The notes under the pieces were generated by a model that saw nothing but the letters and a program-made list of their open reading frames with translations, was not told where the DNA came from and did no database searches. Positions 22,078 through 33,342 of a stretch of DNA of 64,000 nucleotides are shown piece by piece. Numbering within the stretch: position 1 is the stretch's first letter; every line of letters starts with the position of its first letter. Source of the DNA: Mallotus nudiflorus (Eukaryota > Streptophyta > Magnoliopsida > Malpighiales > Euphorbiaceae); assembly GCA_947683625.1 (NCBI GenBank), contig CANTUR010000668.1, positions 1 to 64,000 on the forward strand, written 5' to 3'. Both the position numbers and the translations under genes were made by a program.

Positions 22078-23925
22078 ATGGCACCAAGTGAACAAGTTAG
22101 TTCCAACCTTTTTTTTTCAAATGTAAATGATGAGTTATTGGGGTGGTACCAGAGGCGGTTTTATATCCCCGCCGATTACACCCTTCACACCATAGATAGG
22201 AAATTTAGGGCTCATACCACCATGTTAGGGCTAAGTAAATTAGTGGTGTATTTTAACCAACTAGAGGGGGGTTTAAAATTTCCTCTAGACCCCTTTGTGA
22301 AGAGATTTTTAAATAGGAATAATATAGCGTCTGGTTAGCTCCATCCGAATAGTTATAGGATTCTAACCGGGTTCATCCAACTTATGCATGAAGAGGGGAA
22401 AGAACTCGACTTAGATGTTTTTCAATACCTGTACAGGCTGACTAGGAAGAAGGGAGAACTGATGTTTTCCCTATTAGTTGTGTCTAACCATACCCTCTTC
22501 GTAAAGCTTTTGGATCTCCATAAGAAGTGAAAACACCATTTTTTTATTGTAGAGCATCAGTCAAACTTCTTGGACGTCCGGTAGATATGGTCTAACGAGT
22601 GTCATAGGGTGAGTTGACCTGTGAGACTTTCGAACCATGATGCAAAGATCATTTTGCGGATGCATCTCAACGGGCTTACCAAAGCTCGATCGACGGAGGA
22701 TGCATCCAGGAGATACCTATAGAGAGTTTTTCCAAGTCGCGTTCACTCCCCTAGTACGTTTGTGTTACCTAAAGCTATATTTCTGACTTGATCTATTTTT
22801 GCAACTGTAGATGGCTAACTTTTTTGATTTTATGGGTGGGATTTCATTAGTTAATGAGCCAGCTGCTCCGGAGGAAGTGTGGGTATCTCCTTCTCCAAAG
22901 CCTAAAGCTCCTATGGCTCTTGAAGCGGTGCCTGCCGATCCCCAGGTTAAAATGGTGGTGGAGTTAACACAGCCGAAATAGGTAGTCGGAGAAAGAGACG
23001 GTTGCTCAAGTTGGAGTCGAACATGAAGGGGCTTGACAAGGACATTTATGTCCAGCACCCAAGGTTATCTAGGTGTCCAGATATGAGGGGCTGAATATTG
23101 AAGCGGATGAAGCCCCCGAGTGTCTCTAACAGCCAAATGAGGGATCAGTACGCTGAATCGCTAAGGCTGCCTAAGAATATGCGACGTTGGTCCGATAAGG
23201 GCCCAGAGGGTTTGCTCGACTCCATAATTGGCTAGTCATTAGAAGTAAGTTAGCTTTGCTGCTCATGTTGTTATCACACGTGCTTCTTTTTTATGTGAAC
23301 GTTTTGTTATTGACAGATGACTCAGGCTTTGCTACTGGCAAAGGATCAGTACTTCTATTTGAAGAGCCAGTACAACTTGAAGGAGATAAAAGTAGGAACC
23401 ATAGCCATCAACTTTGAGAAGAAGCTGGATGGCACAAAGTCAATATTGGAGCTCTGCTAGACAAAGTATACTGAGGCGAAGTCTAAGGTTGAGGCGAGTC
23501 AGAAGAAAGTTTTTGAGTTGGAGCATAGCTAAGGCCAACTAACTAGGAGGATTGAAGAGCAGGACCTTCAAATTTCTAAGCTTAAGGGAAAGCTGACTGA
23601 GCTCAAGAAATCTCGAGTGAGTAACAAAAAGTCCTACCAAGGCATGGTAGGGGGATTTCTGAAGGTCTACATGGATGAGTGTAAGAGGGTCTTGCTTGTT
23701 AAGAACTCAGAATTGGACCTGGGGGTGTTAGATCAAATAACACTGGCAGATCTTGCCAAGCTTACTACTGAAGAGGACGCCCGTCGAAAGGCCAATGTTG
23801 CCCTTTCGAGGGAAATTAGGGAGGTTGCTATAGCTACTGAGTCTACGGCGCATCCGGATGCTGTTGATGAGGTTTCCCCTTCTGTTTCTAGGCCTGGGGG
23901 TCCAGATGTGCATGTAGTAGAATAG
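22078..23925 (+). pseudogene. antisense gene in Tat-like element, 'putative gypsy type transposon' (PF04195-like), 3 exons
   Basis: Plus strand, opposite to gag-pol, between integrase and 3' LTR. Exon A begins MAPSEQVSSNLFFSNVNDEL at 22078 and has a globular region (WYQRRFYIPADYTLHTID, VVYFNQLEGGLKFPLDPFVK, LDVFQYLYRLTRKKGELMF). This matches the general pattern I know for PF04195 proteins of plant gypsy elements. Intron 1 is 22754-22810 (GTACGT...CTGTAG) and exon B starts MANFFDFMGG. Intron 2 is 23245-23316 (GTAAGT...TTGACAG). Exon C (23317-23925) is a charged coiled-coil-like segment ending HVVE. Stops are mostly TAG/TGA where Trp or Gln fits, plus a frameshift near 22980. Molecular role unknown. 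Confidence 0.65.
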
Positions 23926-24060
23926 ATATGTATATATATATATATATTCTTTGTAACCGATCTCTTGCAAAAGCATTTTTATTAATGAAGAGATACTTTA
24001 TTGAATCATATGTTGAATACAATCTTATTGATAGTATTTTTTGAGAGAATCTGAGTTACA
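23926..24060. other. gap between convergent antisense gene and pol of Tat-like element
   Basis: Contains a short (TA)n run at about 23930-23947 and nothing else recognisable. Here the antisense gene and pol end tail to tail. Confidence 0.5.
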
Positions 24061-26098
24061 AAATCATGGTAGTTCTTTGCCTCCTCTTTCTCTTAGCTTG
24101 TATGCTCCCTTAATTGTGCTTATCGAGATTTGGTATGGACCTCCCTAGTTTGGACCTAACTTGCTTGTTCCTGAGTTGCCTTTGCCAATATCTGCTCTTC
24201 TGAGTACCCAGTCTCCCAACTTGAACTGTCTTGGGTGATGCCGTTGGCGATGGTACCATGTCACCTTTTACTGATGTGCTTCAGATGTGGCCGCTGCTTA
24301 TTCTCTCCGTTCCTCTAGTAGGTCTAGACATATTCGGGCATTAATATTGTTGATGGTGTGATCGAGATTCTGGCTTATCTAGTAACTTGGTGAACCAATT
24401 TCCATCGGTATTACGGAGTCTATGTCGTAGGTTAACCTGAATGGTGTCTCTTCGATGGATGATCTGGGCATGGTTCTATAGGCCCAAATTATATTGTTGA
24501 GCTCTTCAACCCAGTTTCCCTTTTTCTCATTAAGTCTTTTCTTTAATCCTTGCATGAGAATTCTGTTAGTGACTTCCGTTTGTCCGTTTATCTATGGGTG
24601 GCCTACCGAGGTAAAGCGAAGCTTTATTCCAAAGTCTGAGCAAAAGTCTCTGAACTTTTATTATCGAACTATTTGCCATTGTCCATAATTAAAGTGTAGG
24701 GGATGCCAAACCTGAAAATGATCTCCTTCCAGAAGAAGTGTTGTATCTGAGCTTCTATGATGGTTGGGACTGCCTCTACTTCTACCTACTTAGCGAAATG
24801 GTCAACAGCCACAATTAAGAATTTTTTCTGCAAGGTGGAGGGCAAGAAGGGACCAAGGATGTCCATCCCCCACATGGCGAATGGCTAAGGGCTGCCGATA
24901 GGATGCAGAGGGCAGGAAGGCTTATGGTTAAGTAGAGCATAGTGCTGGCACTAGCAACATGCTTGCGTTAGTTGTTGGGCATCATTGGATATGGTGGGCC
25001 AATAATACCCTTGGAGTAGTGCTTTTCAAGTTAGCACATAATAGGATTCATGCGCTCCGTAAATTCCTTTGTGGATCTCTCGGAGTATGTAATTTCCTTC
25101 CTCTGGTGAGATGCACTTGGACCATGGGTGTGAGAGGAATTTTCAATAAAGCTCCCCTTGATAAATGGAATAATGGGCTGCCTTAGTTTTTAGCTTTCGC
25201 GCTTGCAGCTTGTCTTTAGGGAGGATTCTGTGTTCCAGGTATTGGATTATCGATTGCATCCATTCTGAGACTACCCATGTCTCCAAAACTTTAAGGTCTT
25301 TAGTGCTGGGATTAGTTAATGACTCGGTAAAATTCATATCCTGGAATGCTTGACTGTCTTCGACTGCGAACTTGGCCAAGAAGTCAGCCTCGTTGTTTTC
25401 TTCCCTAGGTATCTGGATGATCTCCCATCGACCTCCATCTCATTTAATGTGTTACAAGAGCTACTTGGCTTTGTCCATGTATTTGGCAATGTAAGTGTCT
25501 TTGACTTAGAATGTTCCGCTGACTTGGTTGACCACCAGTTGGGAGTCTAAGTGTATGATGAGATGTTCAGCCCTGACTTCAGTGGCTAACTTCAGTCTTG
25601 TGATTAGTGCTTCATACTCGGCAGCATTTTTGGTTGTGTTGTACTCAATTCAAACTACATATCGAATGTAAACCTTGTGTGGTCCTCGAAGTATTATTCC
25701 GGCACTGGAGCCTTGAGCCGAGGATGCTCTGTCAACATAGAGCTTCCACTCTAGTGCTTTGGTCAAGGTAACGTCTTTTCGGAGCCATTTCTTACACGAA
25801 GTTTGCTAATGCCTGAGCTTTCATCTATTGGCGAGGTTCATAGTCAATGTCAAATTCGTCGAGTAATACCAACCACTGAACTAGCCTACCTGATGTCTTT
25901 GGTCTCTATAAGATTTTCTGCAGCGAAAAGCGGGTTCGGACGATGATATGATGAGCCTGGAAGTAATGTCAGAGCTTTCGAGAGGCGTGGACGATAGCCA
26001 TGGCTAGCTTGTCCAATATGGGATACCGAATTTCAAATCCATGGAGCATTTTACTGATGTAGTAAACTGGGCTTTGCTGGCTTCCTTCTTCTCTTACT
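24061..26098 (-). pseudogene. gypsy integrase and RNase H (Tat-like element, distal pol)
   Basis: Minus strand. 25970-25350 covers RNase H (CRLARSYHHR-like start, IRPxAEHLIIHLDSQLVVNQ-type text, then a tether-like segment 25379-25143 with TWVVSEWMQSIIQYLEHRIL). The integrase zinc-binding and catalytic regions lie at about 25130-24290. At ~24230-24070 the C-terminal FKLGDWVLRRADIGKGNSGT...PNxGGPYQIS segment marks the end of pol. Frequent stops prevent a continuous frame. RT is on the other side of the 26104-29525 insertion. Confidence 0.7.
25969..26098 (-). pseudogene. RNase H start of the Tat-like element, abutting the LTR insertion
   Basis: The minus strand encodes LVREEGSQQSPVYYISKMLH and GFEIRYPILDKLAMAIVHAS, the conserved first strand and helix of the gypsy RNase H. 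The coding text runs directly into AGTAC and the inserted LTR. The matching upstream text resumes at 29531. Confidence 0.8.
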
Positions 26099-26103
26099 AG
26101 TAC
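26099..26103. repeat. target-site duplication AGTAC, left copy
   Basis: AGTAC precedes TGTCATGACCC and recurs at 29526-29530 after the closing CA. Confidence 0.9.
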
Positions 26104-29007
26104 TGTCATGACCCAAAATAGAGGGCCATGATCAGCGCTAGGGAATGAGAATTCTTTCAAATCCGAAACCCGTAGCAAGCCTTAAAAATAAAACATGCAA
26201 TATAATAAAAATAAATAAAATATCTGAGCAGCGGAAATTAAATCTCGAATATAAAATAATAACTTCTCAGCTCCCTTAATAATATAAATCACCTCTTATA
26301 TATAAATAGAAATCTTTTAGTACAAATCTTTCAGAGTAACACTCTGAATTCAAAATCTCATACAAGTATAATAACAAATACAACCCACAACATATTTAAA
26401 TACAACCACTACTGCAGCGTCTATAGATCAAAATAAACTTAGAAAGTGATTTACATAATAAAGCCGGAGTGGAAGAAATCCGACAAACAGGTCTACTGCT
26501 GAGGTCTGAAGATGAAGACTCTCCTGAAAAAAATCAACATAGGGGAGTCAGACCTCACTGAGTTAATTATTATAATATATATACATGCATAACTAAATTT
26601 CAAATGTAGACACTCAATAGTATATATAATAAATATATATACAAGCAAATACACGCAGATGTAACAAAAATCATTTTATAATGAAAACCATCGGTTTATG
26701 AAGGATCAAATAGAACCCTATATTTTCACAACCTCAAATATCAATAGAACTCACTTAAGCCATACCGGCCCACTTAGTTCCAAATAATTCACTTAGTCCA
26801 ACTGGACAGTAGACTGCCCCGAGACACTAAGTCAACCGAGCTCCAGCAGTCTGACTATCAGTGTAAATGGTCCCGAGACACTTGGTCAATCGAGCTCCAA
26901 CAATCACACTCTCAATCACATCTTATATCAATTAAATCAATCAACAAGTCATAATCCACCAATAGGTTAGTAATTTAACTTAAAATCTATTGTCTTACCG
27001 TTACTTAGTCCTAGTGCTGCCCACTAGGAAGCATGCTCTATCGATATCCTTCATTTATATAAAACATACATTCAAGAAAATAAATGATGCATAATGATAT
27101 TTATAATAAACAAATATACCATATATATATCGAAAATATACCTAAAATAAACTAAGAATATTTGAGGTATATATACGTATAATCAACTTAAATAAATCAC
27201 AAAACATATTAAATTCAACTAATAATATATTTAAAAATAAGTCATATTTATTTGAAAAAGGAAAACATGCATTTATTTCATAATATACCAAAAATATACT
27301 AAAAGTATACCTAAAATATACTTAAAAATATTCAAATAGTCAATTATGCAAAAATTTGTATTTAAAACATAGAATTCTAAACATGCACCCTTAGCAATGC
27401 ATATACATTATAATAACTCACAGTTATGCACTCCATAAGACGGGTCTGACGGGCTTGGTTCACTAGGCCTCGGTCTCGATGCAACTAACAAATAAATAAA
27501 TAACACGAAATTAGAATAAATCTAACTTAATTTCTAGAAACTCGATCTAGAATTCTAGACACAGACAAAGAATAGGAATTTGATTGAATGTCACGTTTTA
27601 TGAGAATTCTATTAAAAATTCGACAGAACCTCCACTGTAAAACGGACATCTCTCTACTTAAAAAGTAGAGCCGGTCCTGCAAGAAAAACACACTTCGAAT
27701 AGATTTTACAAAACATTCACACAACCCTCGGTCAGAATCCCAAACTGCAAATTCCACCGACCAAGATTCACAATACACAAAATATAAAAAAAATATATTA
27801 AAAATTCCATAAATACCAAGAACACCCTTTTTAATACCAAAATATAGCAAATTAAATATTTAAAACCTAAAAATAATTAATTAACTAACAATTACTTAAA
27901 AACCCTCATATTAATATAATATTATTACAAATCGATAATTCTCAATAAATTCACAAATATTAATAGAAATTCATTTTATAAATCCAATTTATTTAATTAT
28001 TCCAAAAACATACTAAAAATTATTAAAAGCCCATTTTATTTACAAAAATAGTATATTATATATAATTTGAAAATAATTTTTGAAAAATAGTTTTAATTAG
28101 TTAAAAATAGAATATAATTTATAAAAATCATTTTTATACCTCAAATAATTATTAAAACCAATTTAATTTAATATTTAACTAAAATTACTATCAAATTACC
28201 AAAATACCCCTAATATATAAAAATTCACATAATATACTATAATTACTCAAAATTCAATAAAAATTATATAATTACTCTAAAATTATTTTCTCAATATATA
28301 ATTCAATAAAATCAACAATTATACTCAATTAATCAATTAATTTTAACAAAATACACATATAACCTATATTTTCAAAATTTACATAAACTAAATAAAATTA
28401 TAATAATTACACAAAAATCACAAAAATTATAAATTAAATTCTAAAATTAATTTCAACCACCATAAACACTAAAAATCAGAATTTAAAAATTTATTTAATT
28501 AATTTACGAAAATTAAAAAATAATAATAAAATAATAAAAAATTCACAAAAATCAAAATAAATTCCAAAAATTCCACAAAAATTCCAGAGTGTAGATTAAG
28601 CTAAGGGAAGCATATTTTGTGAAGTAACTAAGCTTGAATCTTAAATATCAAAGTTCAAAAAAATCAAGAAATAAAAAGGGCCGAAAATGAAATCAAGCTC
28701 AAATCCTTACCAAATCGAGTTTTCAAGCTACAAGGAGCTTGGAAACGGCTTCTATGGAATCTAGGAAGTTCAACGGCACTGGAATCACCGGATTTGGTGG
28801 CCGGAAAGTCAATGAACAGCGAAGGGAGGAGTTTCAACAATTCCAGCCAAAACAGTGTGCAACGTTGCCGGAGAAGACAGTGGAAGGTGGCGAAGCAGCT
28901 GGAGGATGAGGCGGCACTCCAGGAGGCACATCGACAGCCTGGGATCAAACTTGCAGTGGTGAGGGAGGGAAGGGGATGGTGTTGGGGGGGAGGGATGAAG
29001 ATGAGTT

Positions 29008-29062
<55 letters not shown>

Positions 29063-29114
29063 CTTTAACTTATAATAATATATATACACATTAAACACAC
29101 ACCACACAATGTAT

Positions 29115-29174
<60 letters not shown>

Positions 29175-29221
29175 TGTATATATGTAACATATGTATAAAA
29201 TAACCTTAAATATATATATGC

Positions 29222-29274
<53 letters not shown>

Positions 29275-29525
29275 AAATAATGATAATGCATGAAACAATA
29301 TAATTTAATAAGATACAATAACATTAAACAATAAAATATTATTTAGATATTATTTTCCAAAATAATGAGTTTCAGAATAATTTTTACGTAGAAAACTTTA
29401 AATAAACATAAAATAACGTTAATTATTCACAAAATAATTAAATAATTAAATAAATTTTTTAAAATTTATTAACACTGCATATCCCGATATAATATTAAAA
29501 ACATTTAAAAACTCGGATTATAACA
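26104..29525. mobile_element. 3.4 kb solo-LTR-like insertion (large-LTR gypsy family)
   Basis: Starts TGTCATGACCC and ends GGATTATAACA, flanked by AGTAC on both sides. No gag, pol, PBS or PPT was found inside, so a solo LTR is the simplest reading; Tekay/Del-type chromoviruses are known for LTRs of this size. The interior is very AT-rich at 27040-28660. A GC-richer patch (28720-28990) has open frames on both strands that match nothing I recognise. Three long TA arrays follow. Its end matches the termini at 1-452 and at 63667. Confidence 0.8.
29012..29270. repeat. three (TA)n arrays in the solo LTR
   Basis: Alternating TA runs at about 29012-29058, 29120-29166 and 29225-29270, separated by ACACAC-containing spacers. 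Tyr/Ile-repeat open frames here are artefacts of the repeat. Confidence 0.95.
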
Positions 29526-29530
29526 AGTAC

Positions 29531-30480
29531 TAAGGCAATGCATTCTCGGCCTATTGAAAGGTATAAGTATAATGTCTCAATTGGGATGGGTCGGCTGAGT
29601 AGGGGTAGCGAGGATAAGAATTTTTTAATGTCTTCAAATGCTGCCTGGCAGTTAGCGGACCACTCAAACTTTTCGAACTTTTTAAGGGCTTGAAATAATG
29701 GTAAACACTGTCTAGTTGAGCATGAAATAAAATGCCCTAATGCGGAGATTCTGCCATTTAACTTTTTACCTCATGGATGTTTTTTTGTGCTTCCATATTG
29801 AGTATGACTTCCATCTTTTTCAGATTGGCTTCAATGCCCCGATGAGATATCATGAATCCCAAGAATTTGCCTGCTCGGACTTTGAAAACGCATTTTTCTG
29901 GGTTTAACTTGATTTTGGATTTGCTTAATCGCTGGAGGACCTGGTCTATATCCGCTGGGTGTTGTTCTGAATTCTTGCTTTTAATTATAATTTCATCCAC
30001 ATATACTTATACGCTCATGCCAATTTGGTTTTGGAGGACTTGGTTCATCATTCTTTGATACGTGGCTCTGATGTTCTTCAGTCCGAAGGGCATCACCTTG
30101 TAGCAATACAAGCCTTCATGGGTAATGAAGGACGTCTTCTCCTGATCCTCTTCCTTCATCGGGATCTGGTGATAACCTTGTGCTGCATCGATGAAGCTGT
30201 ATAATTCGTGACCAGCGGTGGAGTCAACGAGCTGGTCGATTGTGGGCAACGGGTAACTGTCTTTAAGGCATGCTCGGTTGAGGTCAGTGTAGTCTACACA
30301 CATTCTATACTTTCCATTTGCTTTTTTATGAGTACCACGTTGGCTACCCATTCCGGGTGAGTAACTTTTTTTATGAACCCAGCTACTAATAGCTCCGTGG
30401 TTTCTTTAGCAATTATTCTTTACCTTTCGTAGGCAAAGGTTCTTTTTTTCTGAGATACTGGCTTGGCTCTCGGTCTGATG
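29531..30480 (-). pseudogene. gypsy reverse transcriptase (Tat-like element)
   Basis: Minus strand. 30351-30007 reads NGKYRMCVDYTDLNRACLKD, SYPLPTIDQLVDSTAGHELY, FIDAAQGYHQIPM and YCYKVMPFGLKNIRATYQRM. After a stop, 30000-29758 gives the active site as YVDEIIIKS, then NPEKCVFKVRAGKFLGFMIS. The second catalytic Asp of YVDD is Glu here, which should abolish activity. Coding similarity continues to 29531, where the LTR insertion begins. Confidence 0.85.
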
Positions 30481-32420
30481 CTTAGGCAGTGGTAGGCAAC
30501 TTATGGGTCCATGCCTATGATTTCGGATGCTTGCGAAGCAAAATCCTTCGAGTGTCTGGTAAGGACTTCCTTTATTTCTTATCTGATATTCTGGTTGAGT
30601 TCGTTGCCAATTTTCATGGTCTTCCCTTTCGTGATTTGCAAGGTCTCTGTGTCTTCTACTGGTTATGGATCAGTGCCTTGCTTCTCAACTTCCCATGCTT
30701 CTAAAGGAAAAGCCTCCGCCCATGGCTTCATGGCCATCTGGTAACACTGTCTGGCCATATGTTAATCCCCCCAAATGGTAAAGGTTCCATTCTTTACGAG
30801 AACTTCCATAGTCAAGCACCGAATACTAGTGACTGCATCTACTTCATAGAGTGTCGGTCATCCTATAATCCTATTATACGCCAGTGATATATCCACCACA
30901 TTGAATACTGCTCAGATTATTTTTTTTCATCATCTTAATTCCCAAACTCTAGGCTCAATTCGATAATTCCCATTGGTTGTATAGTTCCTCTATAGAAACT
31001 CATGATGGGATTCTAAATGGCCTTCAGGTTGGTGATGGAGCCGCCTATTGCCTTGTATGCATTCCAGGATAATGCATTGATAGCACTTTCATTATCCACC
31101 AATAGTCTTTTTACCAGATACTTGTTAATGCACGCAGTTATTAGCAGGGCATCATAATGGGGGTAGTGAACATGCGAATTATCTTCCAAGTTGAACACAA
31201 TATCACTTCTCCTAGGTACTTGTTGTTCTCCTCTACTCTGCTTTAATCTTTTCTCAGTGTTTTCTCCTCTGATGATCATGTTGATTATGCCAATCAGCTC
31301 CCTCCTGGTTCTCTTTGCTTTCGGCCTGTCATGCTCCTGATTTTTGGAGATTTTGCTTCTCCTCGGTGCATCTGTGAAATTATTGAGCTTGCCCCTCTGC
31401 ACCAGTCTTTCTATGGCATTCTTCAGCTCTCTACATCCCTACGTGTGGTGCCCGTATTCTCGGTGATACTGGCAGTATTGTCCCCTGTATTGAGTAGATC
31501 TCCGGCTTGGGCTTATTCTCTTAGTTGGGGTGATTCCAACTCCATTTTACTTGACCCACATGAGGATTTTGGATCGAGAGGTGTTCAGGGGTGTGTATCT
31601 GTTCACTTCCCTATCAAATCTTTCTGTTGGATTTCTGAAATTTATTTTTGGGAAGCTTACTCGTCTATTTTTAGGTCGTTCATCCTTGATTGATGGCTTC
31701 TCTTCCTCCCATTGCATCCTTCTATCCTCGTTCATTTTTATCATCCTGACCACCATCGCCATTGCCTCTGCAAAGGTACTCGCTTCTTTGGTCATTATTT
31801 TGTCTTTAAGCTTGCCGAGTCTAGTGCCATTTTTCAAAGCTTCTATGGCAACTTCATCAATAAGACACTCAATTTGCATGGCATTTTTATTGAAACGGTC
31901 AAGATAACTCTATAAAGATTCGTCAACTTCTTGCCGGCACATCCAAAGATCGTTGATGTTCTTGGGTGGGGGAATATTGGTGATGAATCTGATATGAAAT
32001 TATTCAGCCAGATCCTTGAAAGAAGTGACAAAATTCTCCGGGAGTTGATGAAACCACTTTTGAGCGTTCTTTGTGAATGTGCTTAAAAAACCTCTACACA
32101 TGATTCCATCATTTACATTCTAAAGCAACATCTTTGTTCGGAACGTTGATATATGGCTGATGGGGTCTCCCATCCCATCATACTAATCAAGCAGCGGGAT
32201 TCTGAACTTAGTAGGGATCTCCGTCTGAATTATTCTTCTGACAAATGAAGTTCTGCTATCCATAACGTATTCTTCTTCCTTTCTTGGTTTGGTCCGAGCT
32301 TTGTATATTTCTTTTTTAACCTTCTGAGCTATTTTCAATCATCAAGAGTCAAAATTATTGAACTGCACTCCCCCTCTAGTGCTTTACCTTTTCCCATGCT
32401 CGCCCCTGGGGCCTGCCGAG
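30481..32420 (-). pseudogene. gag and protease of the Tat-like element
   Basis: 31402-31013 contains a Lys/Arg-rich linker, then the protease-like LLITACINKYLVKRLLVDNE with SAINALSWNAYKAIGG. The usual LVDTGSS active site reads LVDNESA, so the catalytic Thr-Gly pair is gone. 31879-31547 encodes part of gag (IECLIDEVAIEALKNGTRLG, TFAEAMAMVVRMIKMNEDRR). 32031-31843 and further right to ~32400 carry more gag text with several stops. The 30480-30990 stretch is the pro-RT linker and has no recognised domain. Confidence 0.7.
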
Positions 32421-32916
32421 GTGTTGTGTTATCATTGTTTTGAGTCGACTCAGAACGCCCACTCTGTGTTATAGCATTTAGTTGTTGTTGCATCAAAGCT
32501 ATCTATGCCTAAATATTTTTTATCATGACTTCCTTACTAGTTTGATTGAGGCTGAGTGTTTGGTTTATAGTGTTTAGATTTGGTGTGGTTATTGTTGTTG
32601 TCTCTATTCAACTCAAAAAGGGTATGGAAGGTATTGAGTGATGGTGTTGTAGCGGAGCGTAATATAGGAGGTCGGTGCCCAAAGACGGGTATCTTGGGGT
32701 GTTGTTAGGGAGTGGAGGTATATGTCAGGATGAGGCTCCGGTATACTAAAAAGTGGGTGGAAGAACTATTGTTGGGAGAGGGTCTGAAAGGTCGGTCGAA
32801 AGGATAGGTGCGGAAGGGTTGGTGTCGGCTTCAAGAGTCAGGGCTGGTGGTGGGCTGGAAGTCATGGTAGGGATGTCTTTAGCTTAGTAGGTAAATGAAT
32901 GGCTTTTCCTAAGGAG
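32421..32916 (-). other. leader of the Tat-like element
   Basis: Between gag and the PBS. GT-rich low-complexity patches (TTGTTGTTG at 32480 and 32595). No gene recognised. Confidence 0.45.
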
Positions 32917-32934
32917 TTCCCACAGACAGCGCCA
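32917..32934 (-). promoter_or_regulatory. tRNA primer-binding site of the Tat-like element
   Basis: The minus strand reads TGGCGCTGTCTGTGGGAA, two bases after the 5' LTR. It starts with the TGG expected opposite a tRNA CCA end. Confidence 0.8.
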
Positions 32935-32936
32935 CT

Positions 32937-33337
32937 TGATAATTGGTTTCTGGAACTCTTAAGCTTGATATCTTGCAATCCACGAACAGAAGACAAAGTG
33001 AGAGGTGGGGAGAGTCCCCACAAACACTCCAATGCCTAAGTTAGAGAACAAAAGTAGGAAGAACACAAGATAGCTAGAATGTGTAAGAATGAGATGCCCC
33101 TTTGTGAGGGGTATGGGATTCTATATGTAGCAATACTCAAACCTAGGAGGAGTCGGAGTCAGAGTCCTTATGAGATAGTGAAACATAATCTTGGTAGGAT
33201 AGTATTCCTTTTTTGATTAGGATTCTTCTTTGGGGTAATCCATATTTCGGACAGATCCTGCCTTCTTCCTAATTCAGATGTCCTTGTTTAGGAGATAAGG
33301 AGCCTTTAACTAGGCGGGAACATATTAGACAATATCA
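32937..33337 (-). repeat. 5' LTR of the Tat-like element (401 bp)
   Basis: TGATAATTGG...ACAATATCA, followed by the TGTAT target duplication at 33338-33342. It matches 20719-21083. Confidence 0.85.
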
Positions 33338-33342
33338 TGTAT

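Larger units (their letters stand above)
20719..33337 (-). mobile_element. Ty3/gypsy LTR retrotransposon, Tat/Retand-like, with nested LTR insertion
   Basis: Flanked by TGTAT at 20714-20718 and 33338-33342. LTR words at 20719 (TGATAATTGG...) and 32937 match for ~365 bases. The PBS lies beside the right LTR, so the element reads right to left. Minus-strand order: 5' LTR, PBS, gag, protease, RT, [3.4 kb insertion], RNase H, integrase, then a 3' region with an antisense intron-bearing gene, 3' LTR. Removing the 3,427 bp insertion with its extra AGTAC leaves about 9.2 kb. Stops are frequent throughout. Tat/Retand placement is inferred from the antisense gene and from RT/RNase H wording. Confidence 0.88.

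Noticed and set aside
29012..29324. Tyr/Ile-repeat open frames on both strands
   Set aside because: They are simply translations of the (TA)n arrays.
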